Positions 11,641 to 22,245 of a stretch of DNA of 64,000 nt are shown one piece after another. Position 1 is the first letter of the stretch; every line of letters begins with the position of its first letter. The position numbers and the translations under genes are program-made. The stretch is from Taudactylus pleione (Eukaryota; Chordata; Amphibia; Anura; Myobatrachidae): NCBI GenBank assembly GCA_031769625.1, contig JAUIMM010000636.1, positions 6,282,501 through 6,346,500 on the forward strand, written 5' to 3'. The notes beneath the pieces were generated by a model that saw nothing but the letters and a program-made list of their open reading frames with translations, searched no databases and had not been told where the DNA came from.

Positions 11641-12987
11641 ATTTCTGATGCCCAAGGCCGATTTCTTTTTCTAACAGGAACTTATAACCAAGTTCCAATT
11701 ATACTAGCCTACGTTTATGCCCCGCATGTGCAGCAGGGTTTCCTATACTCCACCTTTATTAATTGCCTCGCTCATCTCCCCCGCTGTCTTACTATTATTG
11801 GAGGTGACTTTAATGCCACCCTGAATCCCTCTTTAGATAGATCTCACACAAACTCATCTCTCCCTGCGCATGCTAAACTTTCCAAATCTCTCCTTTCCCA
11901 GCGCTCTCTACGATCTATACGATGCTTGGCGAATCACTTATCCCTCTGCCAGGGAGTTTACCCATTACTCTGCGCCTCATGATCTTTACACACGTATAGA
12001 TTACTTTTTTTGTTGACAGAGCAACTACACAATCTCCTCGGGGCTCAGACCTTTCCTATATCCTGGTCCGTTAATTCCGCTATAGAATTAAAGTTCGCAG
12101 TCCCACGAACTCCGCTTACAACTCGCAAATGGCGTCTAAATGATTCTTTGTTATTAAAGCCATCCAATGTTCAAGATCTCACCAAAAAACAGTCAGATAT
12201 TCAGTTAATGCAACCTCCGAAGTTACCCCCTCCAATCTCTGGGAAGCTCACAAAGCTACCATGTGGGGGCTACTCATTAGCTTATCAGATGCACAGAAAA
12301 AAGCTGAGGCTACGCGCCTTTTAACTCTTGAATCCACCCTTACCTCTTTAACCCAGCTCCATCAACGCAATCCCAAACTACGTACCTACTTAAAAATACT
12401 AACAACTAAAAGGCTAATTGTCTTAGATATTGTCAAAAAAGCTGCGAAAAAACGCTTATGGACTCAGCAGATATTTTACGAGACATCGAATAAAGCAGAT
12501 GCATTGTTAGCTCAAAAATTACGAGCCAAAAGTACCCGTAATCGCATACACGTACCAAAATCCGTATATGGCTCCACTACTCACGAACCTCGCGAGATGG
12601 CCGAGCAGTTCTGCAGCTTTTATGCATCTTTATATAATCTACCCACTATAGCCTTAGATACACTTTCCCCGACGACTGCTATCAGTCAGTACTTAAATTC
12701 CTGCTCCCTTCCTAAACTTACTCTTCACTTAACTCCCCCATTACTGAAGAGGAAATCTCTGAGGCAATTAAACAGCTTTGGAGATCCGCTGCCCCAAGAC
12801 CCGAAGGATTCACGGCCCTCTACTATACAAAAATTTCCGTCTCTCTCCTACCTATGCTTCGTTCACTGTTTAATTCTTTGTTTGAGGCTAACTCACTCGA
12901 TGACGCCACCACCGGGGCTGACATAGTGGTTAGTCCTAAATCAGATCGCTGCACACCATCTATGGTTAACTATAGCCCAATATCCTT
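11641..12987 (+). pseudogene. L1 ORF2 fragment: rest of endonuclease and linker
   Basis: SDAQGRFLFLTGTYNQVPI, YVYAPHVQQ and IIGGDFNATLNPSLDRS (about 11643-11840) are the middle of an L1 AP endonuclease: GDFN carries a catalytic Asp/Asn pair. Further on, shifted frames give DLYTRIDYFF and SWS...SAIELKFA, the C-terminal endonuclease motif normally SDHS; here the catalytic SDH is damaged. The linker (WRLNDSLL, ..., PREMAEQFCSFYASLYN) runs to the start of the RT at VNYSPIS near 12975, where the SINE interrupts it. At least four frame breaks. Confidence 0.8.
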
Positions 12988-13113
12988 TTTATTATTTATT
13001 TATTTACTACCAGTTATTTATATAGCGCACACATGTTCCACAGCATTTTATTTGTCCATTCACATCTGTCCCTGCCCCAGTGGAGCTTACAATCTATATT
13101 CCCTACCCATGCT

Positions 13114-13150
<37 letters not shown>
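13114..13150. repeat. (CA)n microsatellite within the SINE
   Basis: Mostly uninterrupted AC dinucleotides, at the variable point inside the SINE body. Confidence 0.9.
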
Positions 13151-13155
13151 TAGGG

Positions 13156-13473
13156 CAGGGGTGGGGAACCTTTTTTCTGCCGAGGGCCATTTTCATATAC
13201 ATTATTCGGGGGCCCGCTGCAGGCCACGCCCCCTCCGTGTGATGTCACATGGAGGCAGTGCCACAATTGCCAGTGATTACAGCAATGCCCGGAGCATCCA
13301 CCTGGAGAGTCATAAGGACGCTCCAGGCGGCACTGCTGCATAGATTCTGGCTGCAGTGTGCCATTCTAGGCACCCTGCCAGCTAGATGAGGTGAGCAGAA
13401 TAAAGCTCAGAGGGCCAGACCAAATTATTCCAGGGCCTTATACGGCCCCCGGGCAGAAGGTTCCCCACCCCTG
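13156..13473. mobile_element. Non-autonomous hAT element, TIR CAGGGGTGGGGAACC
   Basis: Terminal inverted repeats CAGGGGTGGGGAACC and GGTTCCCCACCCCTG, 318 bp, no ORF. Exact 8 bp target-site duplications CACTAGGG at 13148-13155 and 13474-13481, the hAT hallmark. Confidence 0.93.
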
Positions 13474-13677
13474 CACTAGGGTTAATTTTTGTTGGGACCC
13501 AATTAACCTACCAGTATATTTTTGGAGTGTGGGTGGAAACCGGAGCACCCGGAGGAAACCCATGCAAGCACAGGGAGAATATACAAACTCCACACAGTTA
13601 GGACCGTAGTGAGAATCTAACCCACAACCTCAGTGCTGTGTGGCAGTAATGCTAATCATTACACTGTCTGTGCTGCC

Positions 13678-13783
13678 TTTTAAATGCTGATCTTAAATGA
13701 TAAGATTCTTGCTAACCGACTGGCCCCATTGCTGCCATCTCTTGTTCACCCAGACAAAGTGGGTTCCATCCCAAATAAACAAA
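13678..13783 (+). pseudogene. L1 ORF2 fragment: RT fingers
   Basis: Encodes, with frame shifts, LNADLKM...LLTDW followed by HPDKVGSIPN, the RT 1-2a region of L1 (usual wording ILAKRLANRL and DQVGFIPNRQ). It ends at the duplication that flanks the 3 kb foldback. Confidence 0.75.
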
Positions 13784-14656
13784 ATATATATACAATTCGC
13801 ATATAAAATTCAGGCGCACATAAATAATAATGATGATTTCTAGATAGAATTCAGCTGCTCCTAACCATGATAATCTGCAATAAACACTAGTGTATCAAAG
13901 TACAAAAAAAAAGCCTGGATGTAGAATATTTAACTTAAATGCCTTAGTAGGCCAATAGAATTATTTAAATTCAACCAGACAAAAAAGCGCTTGAAATAAA
14001 ATTAACATTTTACTGTAAAACAAAAATAAATAAGCAATAAAATGAACTATAGAAATCAAGACACACATATACATACAATTTTACATAAATTACAAGCCGG
14101 TGTTGTGTATCAATAATGGCTCATACCTATGAAAAGGAGAATAACCTCTGCAGAAGGTATCTCTTGTATTAGTATGCAAAAAGTAGCTATCAGTACTGTG
14201 GTTCCAATTGATAGTCTCTGTCCTCTGGATGATACAGTTTGTTTAAATGGATTATAGTATATACACCTTAGATGTTTCTTGTATGGTGTTTATAATTAAA
14301 TAGCCACAAATCAGGTTCTCCTCAGATAGACAACAATTGGTTATTAGTAGCTTGTTGTAAATCTTCCATAACACTGAGTCAATGATAATCGCTCTCACCG
14401 CGATGTTTAGTAATGCCGTTAAGGCACAAGGATTGGAACTGACTTTTATACAGATAGTCAATAGTGTAACTGCTTACCGCCGGCCGGCTGCTTTTAAAGA
14501 GATGTCGCTGCCCGTCAGTGGAAATCGGACAGAGCTCAACGTGTAGCGCTCACGGAGCTTACTTTTCTCCTTGCAGTTATACTTCCATGTGCAGCTCCAC
14601 GGTGTCAGACAGGAACGTTTTTAGAGGTAAAGACCAGCTTGTAGCATGTAAGGGAG

Positions 14657-14705
14657 ACCCTTACGCGTTTCTCCGCTACAGGTGATAGCGGTTTCATCAG
14701 AGGGT
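14657..14705 (-). ncRNA. Hammerhead ribozyme, consensus core, left arm
   Basis: Minus strand: helix I ACCCT (14705-14701) pairs with AGGGT (14661-14657); core CTGATGA (14700-14694); helix II CCGCTA/TAGCGG; GAAA; palindromic helix III ACGCGT; H17 A14662. All core residues match the hammerhead consensus. One odd point is the unpaired AA/A at the base of helix II. Confidence 0.82.
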
Positions 14706-15029
14706 GAATCTCCTAGTGATCCTGCAGGTGCTTTTAAACCTCAATCCTCCAATCATCATCAGATGATGATTATATCACATCAGGATCATCTGTGCAAATG
14801 TGTGTCAATGCTGGAAAGATTGTGCTTAACCAGACTTAAATTAACATGCTCGTTCCAATATATAAACAGACATGGATGTTTAAAACATTTAAAAAACAAA
14901 TATAATGTCAGATATTGCATATATCTAGAGACATAAATATTATCATTCAGAGATCTACTTATGGACATCTAAAAATACATTGTTTAAAACTTAAATACAG
15001 CACATTCTCAATTCAGACAAATATGTCTA

Positions 15030-15090
15030 AGAGATAGTCTAGAGTCTGGGAGACCCAGGTTTGAGTCTCCCCTCTGCAATATTATAATTT
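15030..15090 (+). repeat. tRNA-like segment (B-box-like) near palindrome centre, left copy
   Basis: GGGAGACCCAGGTTTGAGTC resembles a tRNA T arm and B box (consensus GGTTCGANTCC). An inverted partial copy at about 15600-15660 adds an upstream part (minus strand TTGAGGCAAGGCATCCG). It may be a SINE or tRNA fragment captured by the element. No complete tRNA fold was found. Confidence 0.35.
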
Positions 15091-15099
15091 TATTCTTTA

Positions 15100-15600
15100 T
15101 TTTAATTTAATTTTGGCTGTATTTAAATTACATTAAATTGTATTGGCAATCAACTTGTTTCAACCAGTATTATTGCAAAACTGTGTAAATTGCTATCTTA
15201 AACATATCTGATTATCTTGTATATTTACATAGATATAGATGTATATATCTATATCAAGATATAGGTAAAAATAAATATATTTAGATAGCAATTATAGCAT
15301 CAAACATTCCATATAACTAAAGACATAGATATCATTCAAAGATATTTAAGTCCTTTGCTCAGAACTGATTTCTCATGTTCTGTGAGCACTCTAGAAGATA
15401 AATTAAAAAGTCCTTTGTTCCTTAGTTGTGCCTTACAGTTTTGGCGGGATTTCTTATGTCCAATCTTCTTCCCCTGTATCTTCTCTGTCTCCCTTCCCTA
15501 TACCTGGGTCAAATACACTGTATCGATTTTGATGTTTGTGGAACTTGGGCCTTTCTACTTCTAAAAGAGAATGATGATCCTGTTTATCATTAAATTAAAA
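15100..15600. other. AT-rich centre of the foldback
   Basis: No coding region recognised. Contains short self-complementary AT stretches (for example GATATAGATGTATATATCTATATC near 15231). Confidence 0.6.
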
Positions 15601-15984
15601 TAAAGAATCAAACCTGGGTCTCCCAGACGCTGGACGGATGCCTTGCCTCAAGACTATCTCTTAGACATATTTGTCTGAATTGAGAATGTGCTCTATTTAA
15701 GTATTAAACAATGTATTTTTAGATGTCCATAAGTAGATCTCTGAATGATAATATTTATGTTTCTAGATATATGCAATATCTGGCATTATATTTGTTTTTA
15801 AATGTTTTAAACATCCATGTCTGTTTATATATTGGAACGAGCATGTTAATTTAAGTCTGGTTAAGCACAATCTTTCCAGCATGGACACACATTTGCACAG
15901 ATGATCCTGATGTGCTAAAATCATCATCTGATGATGATTGGAGGATTGAGGTTTAAAAGCACCTGCAGGATCACTAGGAGATTC

Positions 15985-16033
15985 ACCCTCTGATGAAACC
16001 GCTATCACCTGTAGCGGAGAAACGCGTAAGGGT
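15985..16033 (+). ncRNA. Hammerhead ribozyme, consensus core, right arm
   Basis: Helix I ACCCT (15985-15989) with AGGGT (16029-16033); core CTGATGA (15990-15996); helix II CCGCTA (15999-16004) with TAGCGG (16012-16017), loop TCACCTG; GAAA (16019-16022); helix III ACGCGT (16022-16027); H17 A16028, so predicted cleavage is after 16028. Identical in all paired parts to the left-arm copy. The palindromic ACGCGT suggests it works best as a dimer, as reported for PLE hammerheads. Confidence 0.85.
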
Positions 16034-16807
16034 CTCCCTTACATGCTACAAGCTGGTCTTTACCTCTAAAAACGTTCCTGTCTGACACCGTGGAGCTGCA
16101 CATGGAAGTATAACTGCAAGGAGAAAAGTAAGCTCCGTGAGCGCTACACGTTGAGCTCTGTCCGATTTCCACTGACGGGCAGCGACATCTCTTTAAAAGC
16201 AGCCGGCCGGCGGTAAGCAGTTACACTATTGACTATCTGTATAAAAGTCAGTTCCAATCCTTGTGCCTTAATGGCATTACTAAACATCGCGGTGAGAGCG
16301 ATTATCATTGACTCAGTGTTATGGAACATTTACAACAGGCTACTAATAGACAACAATTGGTTATCTGAGGAGAACATGATTTGTGGCTATTTAATTACAA
16401 ACACCATACAAGAAACATCTAAGGTGTATATACTATAATCCATTTAAATAAACGGTATCATCCGGAGGACAGAGACTATCAATTGGAACCACAGTACTGA
16501 TAGCTACTTTTTGCATACTAATACAAGAGATACCTTCTGCAGAGGTTATTCTTCTTTTCATAGTTATGAGCCATTATTGATACACAACACCAGCTTGTAA
16601 TTTATGTAAAATTGTATGTATATGTGTGTCTTGATTTCTATAGTTCATTTTATTGCTTATTTATTTTTGTTTTACAATAAAATGTTAATTTTATGTCAAG
16701 CGCTCTTTTGTCTGGTTGAATTTAAATAAATCTATTGGCCTACTAAGGCATTTAAGTTAAATATTCTACATCCAGGATTTTTTTTTGTACCATCCCAAAT
16801 AGACAAA

Positions 16808-18300
16808 CTGCAGACAATACAAGACAACTTATTAACCTTTTCATATTGCACAGCAATGGTCTTTGTCGACCCTGGTGGTGGCTCTCGACGCAGAAAAGGC
16901 CTTCGACAGGGTCGCCTGGCCTTTCATGTATCGCACGCTACAAAGTATGGGATTCACGGGTCCATACTATAAAGGTATCACATCTTCATACCATAACCCT
17001 TCGGCATTTGTGCTAGTTAATGGTTTGACTTCTGATCCCTTTACCAAAGGAAATGGCACTCGCCAGGGTTGCCCCTCCTTCCCCTCTCATTTGCCTTAGT
17101 GATGGAACCATTGGCTGCTAGAATTAGAACACCAGATCTCCTCAAGTATTATCGGGCACCACACCTCGCACCATGTATACATTGGCATGCCCAAAGAATC
17201 TGGACACATATAGTGGCCAACGTTTTATCAATTTACTCACCATCTAGCCATCTCTGGTGTTGTCTTGCTAGCCGCCCTACCACAATATCTTCATTAATGA
17301 CTGTTCGTTTCACATTGACCATTTGGGATTTTTGCCCCAGATTATACGATCTTTGGTCCCCTCACCCCTTACTAACTCCTGTCTGGAATAACCCTGCTTT
17401 ACCACCAGGTATGGACCATAGAGTTTATTTTTATTTTTGGAGCCGCCAGATTATTATTTTTCCCTTAGACATTGTGCCTTTACGTTCCTTTCCCGATTTT
17501 GCTAGTTTACAAACTCGTTATTCTCTCCCACATCAATATCTATAAATATGACACATGTTTTATCAAACACTCCCACGGGGTCCTCTTCCCACTTCTAGTT
17601 CCCCCATAGAATCATTATGCAGACATTCTCAAAATACTAAGGAACTTATCTCTACCATATATATCAATTGCTACTCTCCCACAAATCAGCCCCAAAAAGA
17701 GGCACATGAATTGGCATGGGAGCGCGACGTGGGTGAGCCTCTGACCCCTGAGCGGTCCGAAATCAGACTGGCATTTGCCAAAAGCTCCATTTCCATTCAT
17801 ATTAAAGAACATTCCTATAAACTCTATTTCCGTTGGTACTTAGTACCTACCCGTCTCCGCGCGATATATCCTACAGCTTCCAACCTCTGCTGGCGACAAT
17901 GCGGACAGCAGGGAACCCTGTTGCACATCTGGTGAACATGCCTCTACATCCAATCCTTTGGGAAAGAGGTCCGTGATTTAATTAAATGTATAACTGGACT
18001 GCAAATGCCAGATACCCCTCTATTCCTTATTATCTAGACCCATTCCATCTTTCCCACACCAAACAGAGAAGTTAATCAAGCATATAAAGTGCAGCCAAAT
18101 GTCATATTGCATCGCAATGGAAATCAACCAAACCTTCTATTTCAGCCACAATTAAAGCTGTTCGGTCCGTCTATAGACTGGAAAGAATCACATCGTTCCT
18201 ACATGATACCCCTGCTACTTTTATTAAAATCTGGACCCTTTGGACAAATCATTTAGAGGCCGAACCTCCTCTATCTACAATTTAGTTTCTCTCACTTCTT
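16808..18300 (+). pseudogene. L1 ORF2 fragment: RT core (YADD deleted) and C terminus
   Basis: Near 16870-16910 the frame reads LVVALDAEKAFDRVAW, RT block A with its catalytic Asp. GNGTRQGCPSF follows (block B), then a shift into LSFALVMEPLAARIR near 17090-17130. The sequence then jumps directly to LKYYRAPHLAPCIHWHAQ, which in intact L1 lies far downstream, so the YADD block and thumb have been deleted. The remainder (LPPGMDHRVYFYFW, ..., LCWRQCGQQGTLLHIW near 17880-17935) is the Cys-containing C terminus. Several stops. Confidence 0.82.
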
Positions 18301-18607
18301 AGGTTTCTGGATGACACGCGCTGACTGCTTCTCTTCCTTGTTTTTCCCTTTTTCTATCTATCTTTCTCCTTTTTTCCTCTCCCCCTCCCTTCCCCAATAC
18401 TCCTAGTTTTTGTTTGAAATACATTTTACATTGTATTATTTGTTGTTCTACTGTCTCTGCTGACATATTTACATATTTCTGTTCTGTCAAATATATATTT
18501 TTCTTAATTTATTTCTAATATCCTATATTGTTAATTCTATTTGGACTGTATCTGTATATTGCATATAATTGAAAAATTCAATAAACAGTTTAAAAAAAAA
18601 AAAAAAA
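18301..18607 (+). other. L1 3' UTR with A tail
   Basis: AT-rich, no ORF, ends TTCAATAAACAGTTT followed by 18 A (about 18590-18607). AATAAA serves as the poly(A) signal. Confidence 0.75.
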
Positions 18608-18619
18608 AGCTTGGGCTGC

Positions 18620-18653
<34 letters not shown>

Positions 18654-18658
18654 TGTTT
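18620..18658. repeat. (TA)n microsatellite
   Basis: Alternating TA run between the L1 tail and the next PLE. Confidence 0.85.
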
Positions 18659-18999
18659 AAAAAATATAAACATAAAAAGTGAAAGAGGACTACAAAGAGC
18701 TTAAAGGTATATCCCTGGGTCTTTTTTCAGGGTGGGAAATGCCAGTGGAACCCAGGACAGTCCAGTAGGAGAAGATTTGACAGAGCCTACACTGATGTAG
18801 ATTCACACACTTCTGATTCAGATCAGTCAGGAGCAAGAGGACAGCCTTTTTTAAGAGGGGGTACAAACACTCGCACAAGAAACAGAAGAGGCGGTGTAGG
18901 AGAGGGAGAGGGGGGCACAAACAGAGTTTGGAAACTTTCATAAAGAGGGGGAAGAAATAAAGGTATATATCTAATTATAACCTCACGCAGACTGAATAT

Positions 19000-21204
19000 T
19001 CGGTTTTAGCAAGAGGGTTATCATTTGTTCAGACCCATAAACAACGTGCTTTGATTGTGAGGTGGAGTTATACAAATTTCATCGACAATTGAAATTACAA
19101 GATTTTTTTCATAAAACTCAAAAAGATCCAAAAAGTAAATCCCCATTTCACGACAATAGCACATTTGACCCCCCCAGGACCAATTCATCAATTGAAACAT
19201 TCATGAGATTAGTGAGACAGGAGACTATTCCTTTTATGGATAAACAAAAAATCACATATTCCAATTTATCTAGTCTTGAGAGATCAGCGATTAAACAGCT
19301 TAAAAACAACAAAGAGATTATCATCCGCCCCGCCGATAAAGGCGAGGGCACGGTTGTGATGAACAAGACTGATTACATTGGAGAGGTACACAGACAGCTG
19401 TCAGACAGCTCATGTTACACATAATTGAGATTTGACCCTACCAATTCCTTTAAGAGGGAAATTGATTCCATCATCTCTATGGGCTTCACAAACGGCTGGC
19501 TGGATGAGAATACAGTGAAGTTTCTGACACAAGATTTCCCTGTTATTCCATTATTATATGTGTTGCCTAAAATACACAAATCGTTGGAGAAGCCCCCAGG
19601 GAGACCTATTATCTCCTCCTGGGGATCATTGTGTCAGACTCTTTCCCAGTTTGTTGACTATTTTCTACAGCCTATTGTTTGTGCAATCCCCTCTATACTA
19701 AAGGATACGACCGATTTTCTACTTAAACTTCAGGACTTTGGTCCCCCTCCACCGGAATTTATTCTGGTTACCCTCGATATCGTGAGTCTTTACACCAATA
19801 TAGGCCACAATGAGGGGATGGCAGCTATTAAAAAAGCCATTACTGACAGCACTAATTATAGTGGTCCACCATGTGAGTTTCTACTGCTTCTTATTAATGT
19901 CATCTTACATAAGAACTATTTCCAATTTGAAAATTCTTTCTACCCGCAACTACAAGGGACAGCCATGGGGTCAAATATGGCCCCATGTTATGCAAATTTG
20001 TACATGCATGAGTATGAGCAGTCCAACATCTTGACTAATATATCATTCTCCAAACATATTGCTCTTTATAAGAGGTTTATTGATGACATCTTTCTGTTGT
20101 GGACCGGTGGAATGAGTGTTTTGAATCAATCAGTTTGTGGAGTTTTTAAACAATTTAACTGGTTCTATCAGAGTGACATGCTCCAGCAGCCCCCAAACTC
20201 TACAGTTTCTTGACGTAGCTGTATCAATAGAGCACAATAAATTTGTGACTAATATCTATAAGAAATCTACTGATTTGAATACAATGCTACTGGCAGATAG
20301 CTTTCACCCCAGACCTCTCAAAAAAGGCTTGCCATTTTCCCAATTACTGAGAGTAACCAGGATTACGTCTGAGACCAAAGACTTACCCCAAGCGCTCAAC
20401 AAGATGGGAATGGATTTTGTTCAGCGAGGATATGACCCGAAAGAAGATGATGGAGCTATTAAAAAATGTCTATCATTGGACAGGACCACCTTACTTAGGC
20501 CAGATAAAGAACCAAAGGTGAATCTTGAGAGATTGATTTTTCCGACCACTTTCTCTATTTCCTCGGAGTTGAGGAATTCTATACTAAAGAATAGGGTCAG
20601 AGCTGATTATATGCCAGTGTTTAAGAATACATGTCACAATATACCATTATTTGCATACAAACATAGCAATAATTTAAAACACCTGGTGACCAATGCCGAC
20701 ATCCGCCTGGGCTTAGGAGCTGGTAATTGGCTGACATTAAAGAATGGGGCCTTCCGCTGCAGTGGTTGTGTTACTTGCAAGTTTATTATGACAGGGGACG
20801 TATTTATTCATCCCAACAGTGGTCAAAAATACCTTCTTCGGCAACGGATGAATTGTGAAAGTCGCTTTATTGTCTATGTCATTTTTTGTTCCTGTCCGAT
20901 GGTATGTATTGGGAAAATGACAAGGATGCTTAAGGAATGCATCGTCATACATAGATCCTCGATTAAAAAGGCGTTCATATCATTGGATTTAAACACGCCA
21001 CCTGTGGCTAGACATTTCGTTGACTGTGGACATGGGATGGGTGATTTTCATTTTATGCCTTTGCACCAAATTAAACCTCTAAGGAGGGGAGGGGGTGATC
21101 GGGGTAAAAAACTTCTGCAAAAGGAATGTGAACTGATTTATCAGTTAAAGACATTGCAACCAATGGGTCTTAATGATGAGTTGTCCTTTAACATTTTTTT
21201 ATGA
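19000..21204 (+). pseudogene. PLE 2 reverse transcriptase + GIY-YIG endonuclease
   Basis: 19062-19424 carries the N-terminal part up to SADKGEG-type wording (IIIRPADKGEGTVVMNK) and a single stop (TAA, about 19422) where related copies have a sense codon. 19425-20213 reads VLPKIHKSLEKPPGRPIISSWG, LVTLDIVSLYTNIGHNEG, AMGSNMAPCYANLYM and the catalytic LYKRFIDDIFLLW (about 20067-20105), all intact. A frame shift near 20140-20200 leads into 20137-21204 with LQFLDVAVSIEHNKF, a Cys cluster (FRCSGCVTC) and the GIY-YIG domain (FIVYVIFCSCPMVCIGKM). In the last motif the usual Y-[IV]-G is degraded to CIG. Only a stop and a shift separate it from an open frame. Non-functional as it stands. Confidence 0.88.
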
Positions 21205-21900
21205 TCTATGAGAAAGTTTTTTTTGGGGGGGGGCTGCTGAGCTTTGTCCACCAGGTAGAGACAAATTCCTTTCCATAAGAGTAGTTCCTGATATATATGA
21301 TTTACATAATTTTTGTTTTCTTTGTACTAATTTTGTCATTTATTCATTATCTATAATTTTTTTTGTCGTATTTTTTGGTTCCTTGTCAGTTGTGATTTGT
21401 TTGATATTGGGTTTTTGTAAAGGGATTTATATGTGTTAGCTGAATTGCTGATAGACAGGTGCCTGTCAAGCAGGATTTTGATTGGAAGGACACCAGGACC
21501 ATGTATACAAGTTCCCTTGGCAACCAATTGAACGTGGTTATACACGGGTTTCCTAGGCAACCTATTGAGCTTTTACATGATGTTTCCTTATAGCATGTGA
21601 CCGGTGGGTGTCACGTGTTTTTGGCATCTGTGTGTCTAGGTCTGGCGTGCAGTAATGCTACGCATGACCCGCCCCCGTGAGATACACTGGCGTTGTCCCT
21701 TTGCAGTTTTATCTCCGGGCAGGGCACTGTGTTTGCTATGTGGTCACGTGACCGGATGTATATGCGTTACACGCCGTGTTGCCGCTTCCGGTATAAGAGG
21801 ACCACCTGGAGCTTGTCTTCCCGGCAGCAGGTGATTTCCATCATCGCTTTTCTGATTTGGCGCCTGTCTATACTATTTATAGGCCATGTTTACCAATATG
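21205..21900 (+). other. PLE 2 3' untranslated region
   Basis: No ORF supported. Contains a G run (about 21223-21233) and a GC-richer part 21590-21840 leading into the hammerhead. Confidence 0.6.
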
Positions 21901-21901
21901 T

Positions 21902-21952
21902 ATGTGCTCATGATGAAGATGGTTGCACCACCGAAACGGCCGTTGGGCATAT
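21902..21952 (+). ncRNA. Hammerhead-like ribozyme with C3A change
   Basis: Helix I ATGTGCTC (21902-21909) pairs over eight positions with GGGCATAT (21945-21952), two as G-U. Core ATGATGA (21910-21916) differs from consensus only at position 3 (A for C). Helix II GATGGT/ACCACC with one A-C mismatch; GAAA (21933-21936); palindromic helix III ACGGCCGT (21936-21943); H17 T21944. The structure is complete, but loss of the 3-8 pair predicts a weak or dead copy. Confidence 0.72.
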
Positions 21953-22214
21953 GGGGCTGATGATTCCCGATTAGCATGTGGTCACCAGGCATTGTTAAGT
22001 ATTTTTCATATACTACAACTGTGACATGCATTTCTGAATAACCCGATTGAACATGGCTATACTTACAATACAGATGAATTTTTTTTTATACTGATCTGGT
22101 GTGCTGACTTCGCTTATTTGATACTCATGCAGGATTAATACAACCATTTGTCTATAGTTCATTATGTGGTTACAGCACCCCCTATGATTGCTAAGTGAGT
22201 GCGGTTCTCATTTG

Positions 22215-22220
<6 letters not shown>

Positions 22221-22245
<25 letters not shown>

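Larger units (their letters stand above)
12988..13677 (-). mobile_element. tRNA-type SINE, inserted antisense
   Basis: Minus-strand reading gives a SINE body: GGCAGCACAGACAGTGTAAT head (near 13677), then GTGTGGAGTTTGTATATTCT and TTTCCTCCGGGTGCTCCG (near 13530-13600), ending in GCGCTATATAAATAA plus an AT-rich tail near 12990-13030. This layout is common in amphibian genomes. CCTTTT lies on both sides (12984-12989 and 13676-13681), a likely short duplication. The hAT element at 13156-13473 and the CA repeat lie inside it. Confidence 0.75.
13784..16789. mobile_element. Non-autonomous palindromic PLE-type foldback
   Basis: Inverted arms of about 1.1 kb (about 13899-15050 and 15620-16789) around a 0.5 kb AT-rich centre. 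Duplications CCATCCCAAATARACAAA flank it (13766-13783 and 16790-16807, one mismatch). Both arms carry a hammerhead with complete core in mirror orientation, and the same short spurious ORF, but no RT or nuclease. A 115 bp segment on the left (13784-13898) has no partner on the right, as in the larger PLE palindrome. It interrupts L1 ORF2 within the RT. Confidence 0.8.
1..18607 (+). mobile_element. Degenerate L1/Tx1-like LINE, host of nested insertions
   Basis: A single plus-strand LINE can be followed through the first 18.6 kb by joining blocks that resume exactly where an insertion ends. Blocks are 1-1343 (5' region and ORF1), 9208-9233, 9430-10094, 11091-about 11167, about 11641-12987, 13678-13783 and 16808-18607. 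It ends in AATAAACAGTTT followed by a run of A. The order (coiled-coil ORF1, endonuclease, reverse transcriptase, C-terminal Cys-rich tail, A tail) is that of L1-clade LINEs; the wording of the endonuclease and RT blocks fits frog L1/Tx1-like elements. It has frameshifts and stops throughout and lacks the RT catalytic block, so it is dead. The 5' end may lie outside the window. Confidence 0.85.
18661..22200 (+). mobile_element. Penelope-like element 2, near full length
   Basis: Plus-strand PLE with an Arg/Gly-rich N-terminal leader (about 18670-18945), RT plus GIY-YIG frame (19000-21204), a 0.7 kb 3' UTR and a hammerhead-like motif at 21902-21952. The right limit is set by loss of recognisable content beyond a GTGAGTGC motif near 22195 that recurs near the ends of other PLE units here. 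No duplication located. A different family from the palindromic PLE: the proteins are clearly diverged. Confidence 0.75.

Noticed and set aside
14682..14936. 84-codon ORF shared by the foldback arms (also 15763-16008)
   Set aside because: Starts inside the hammerhead and has no domain; explained by the inverted repeat.
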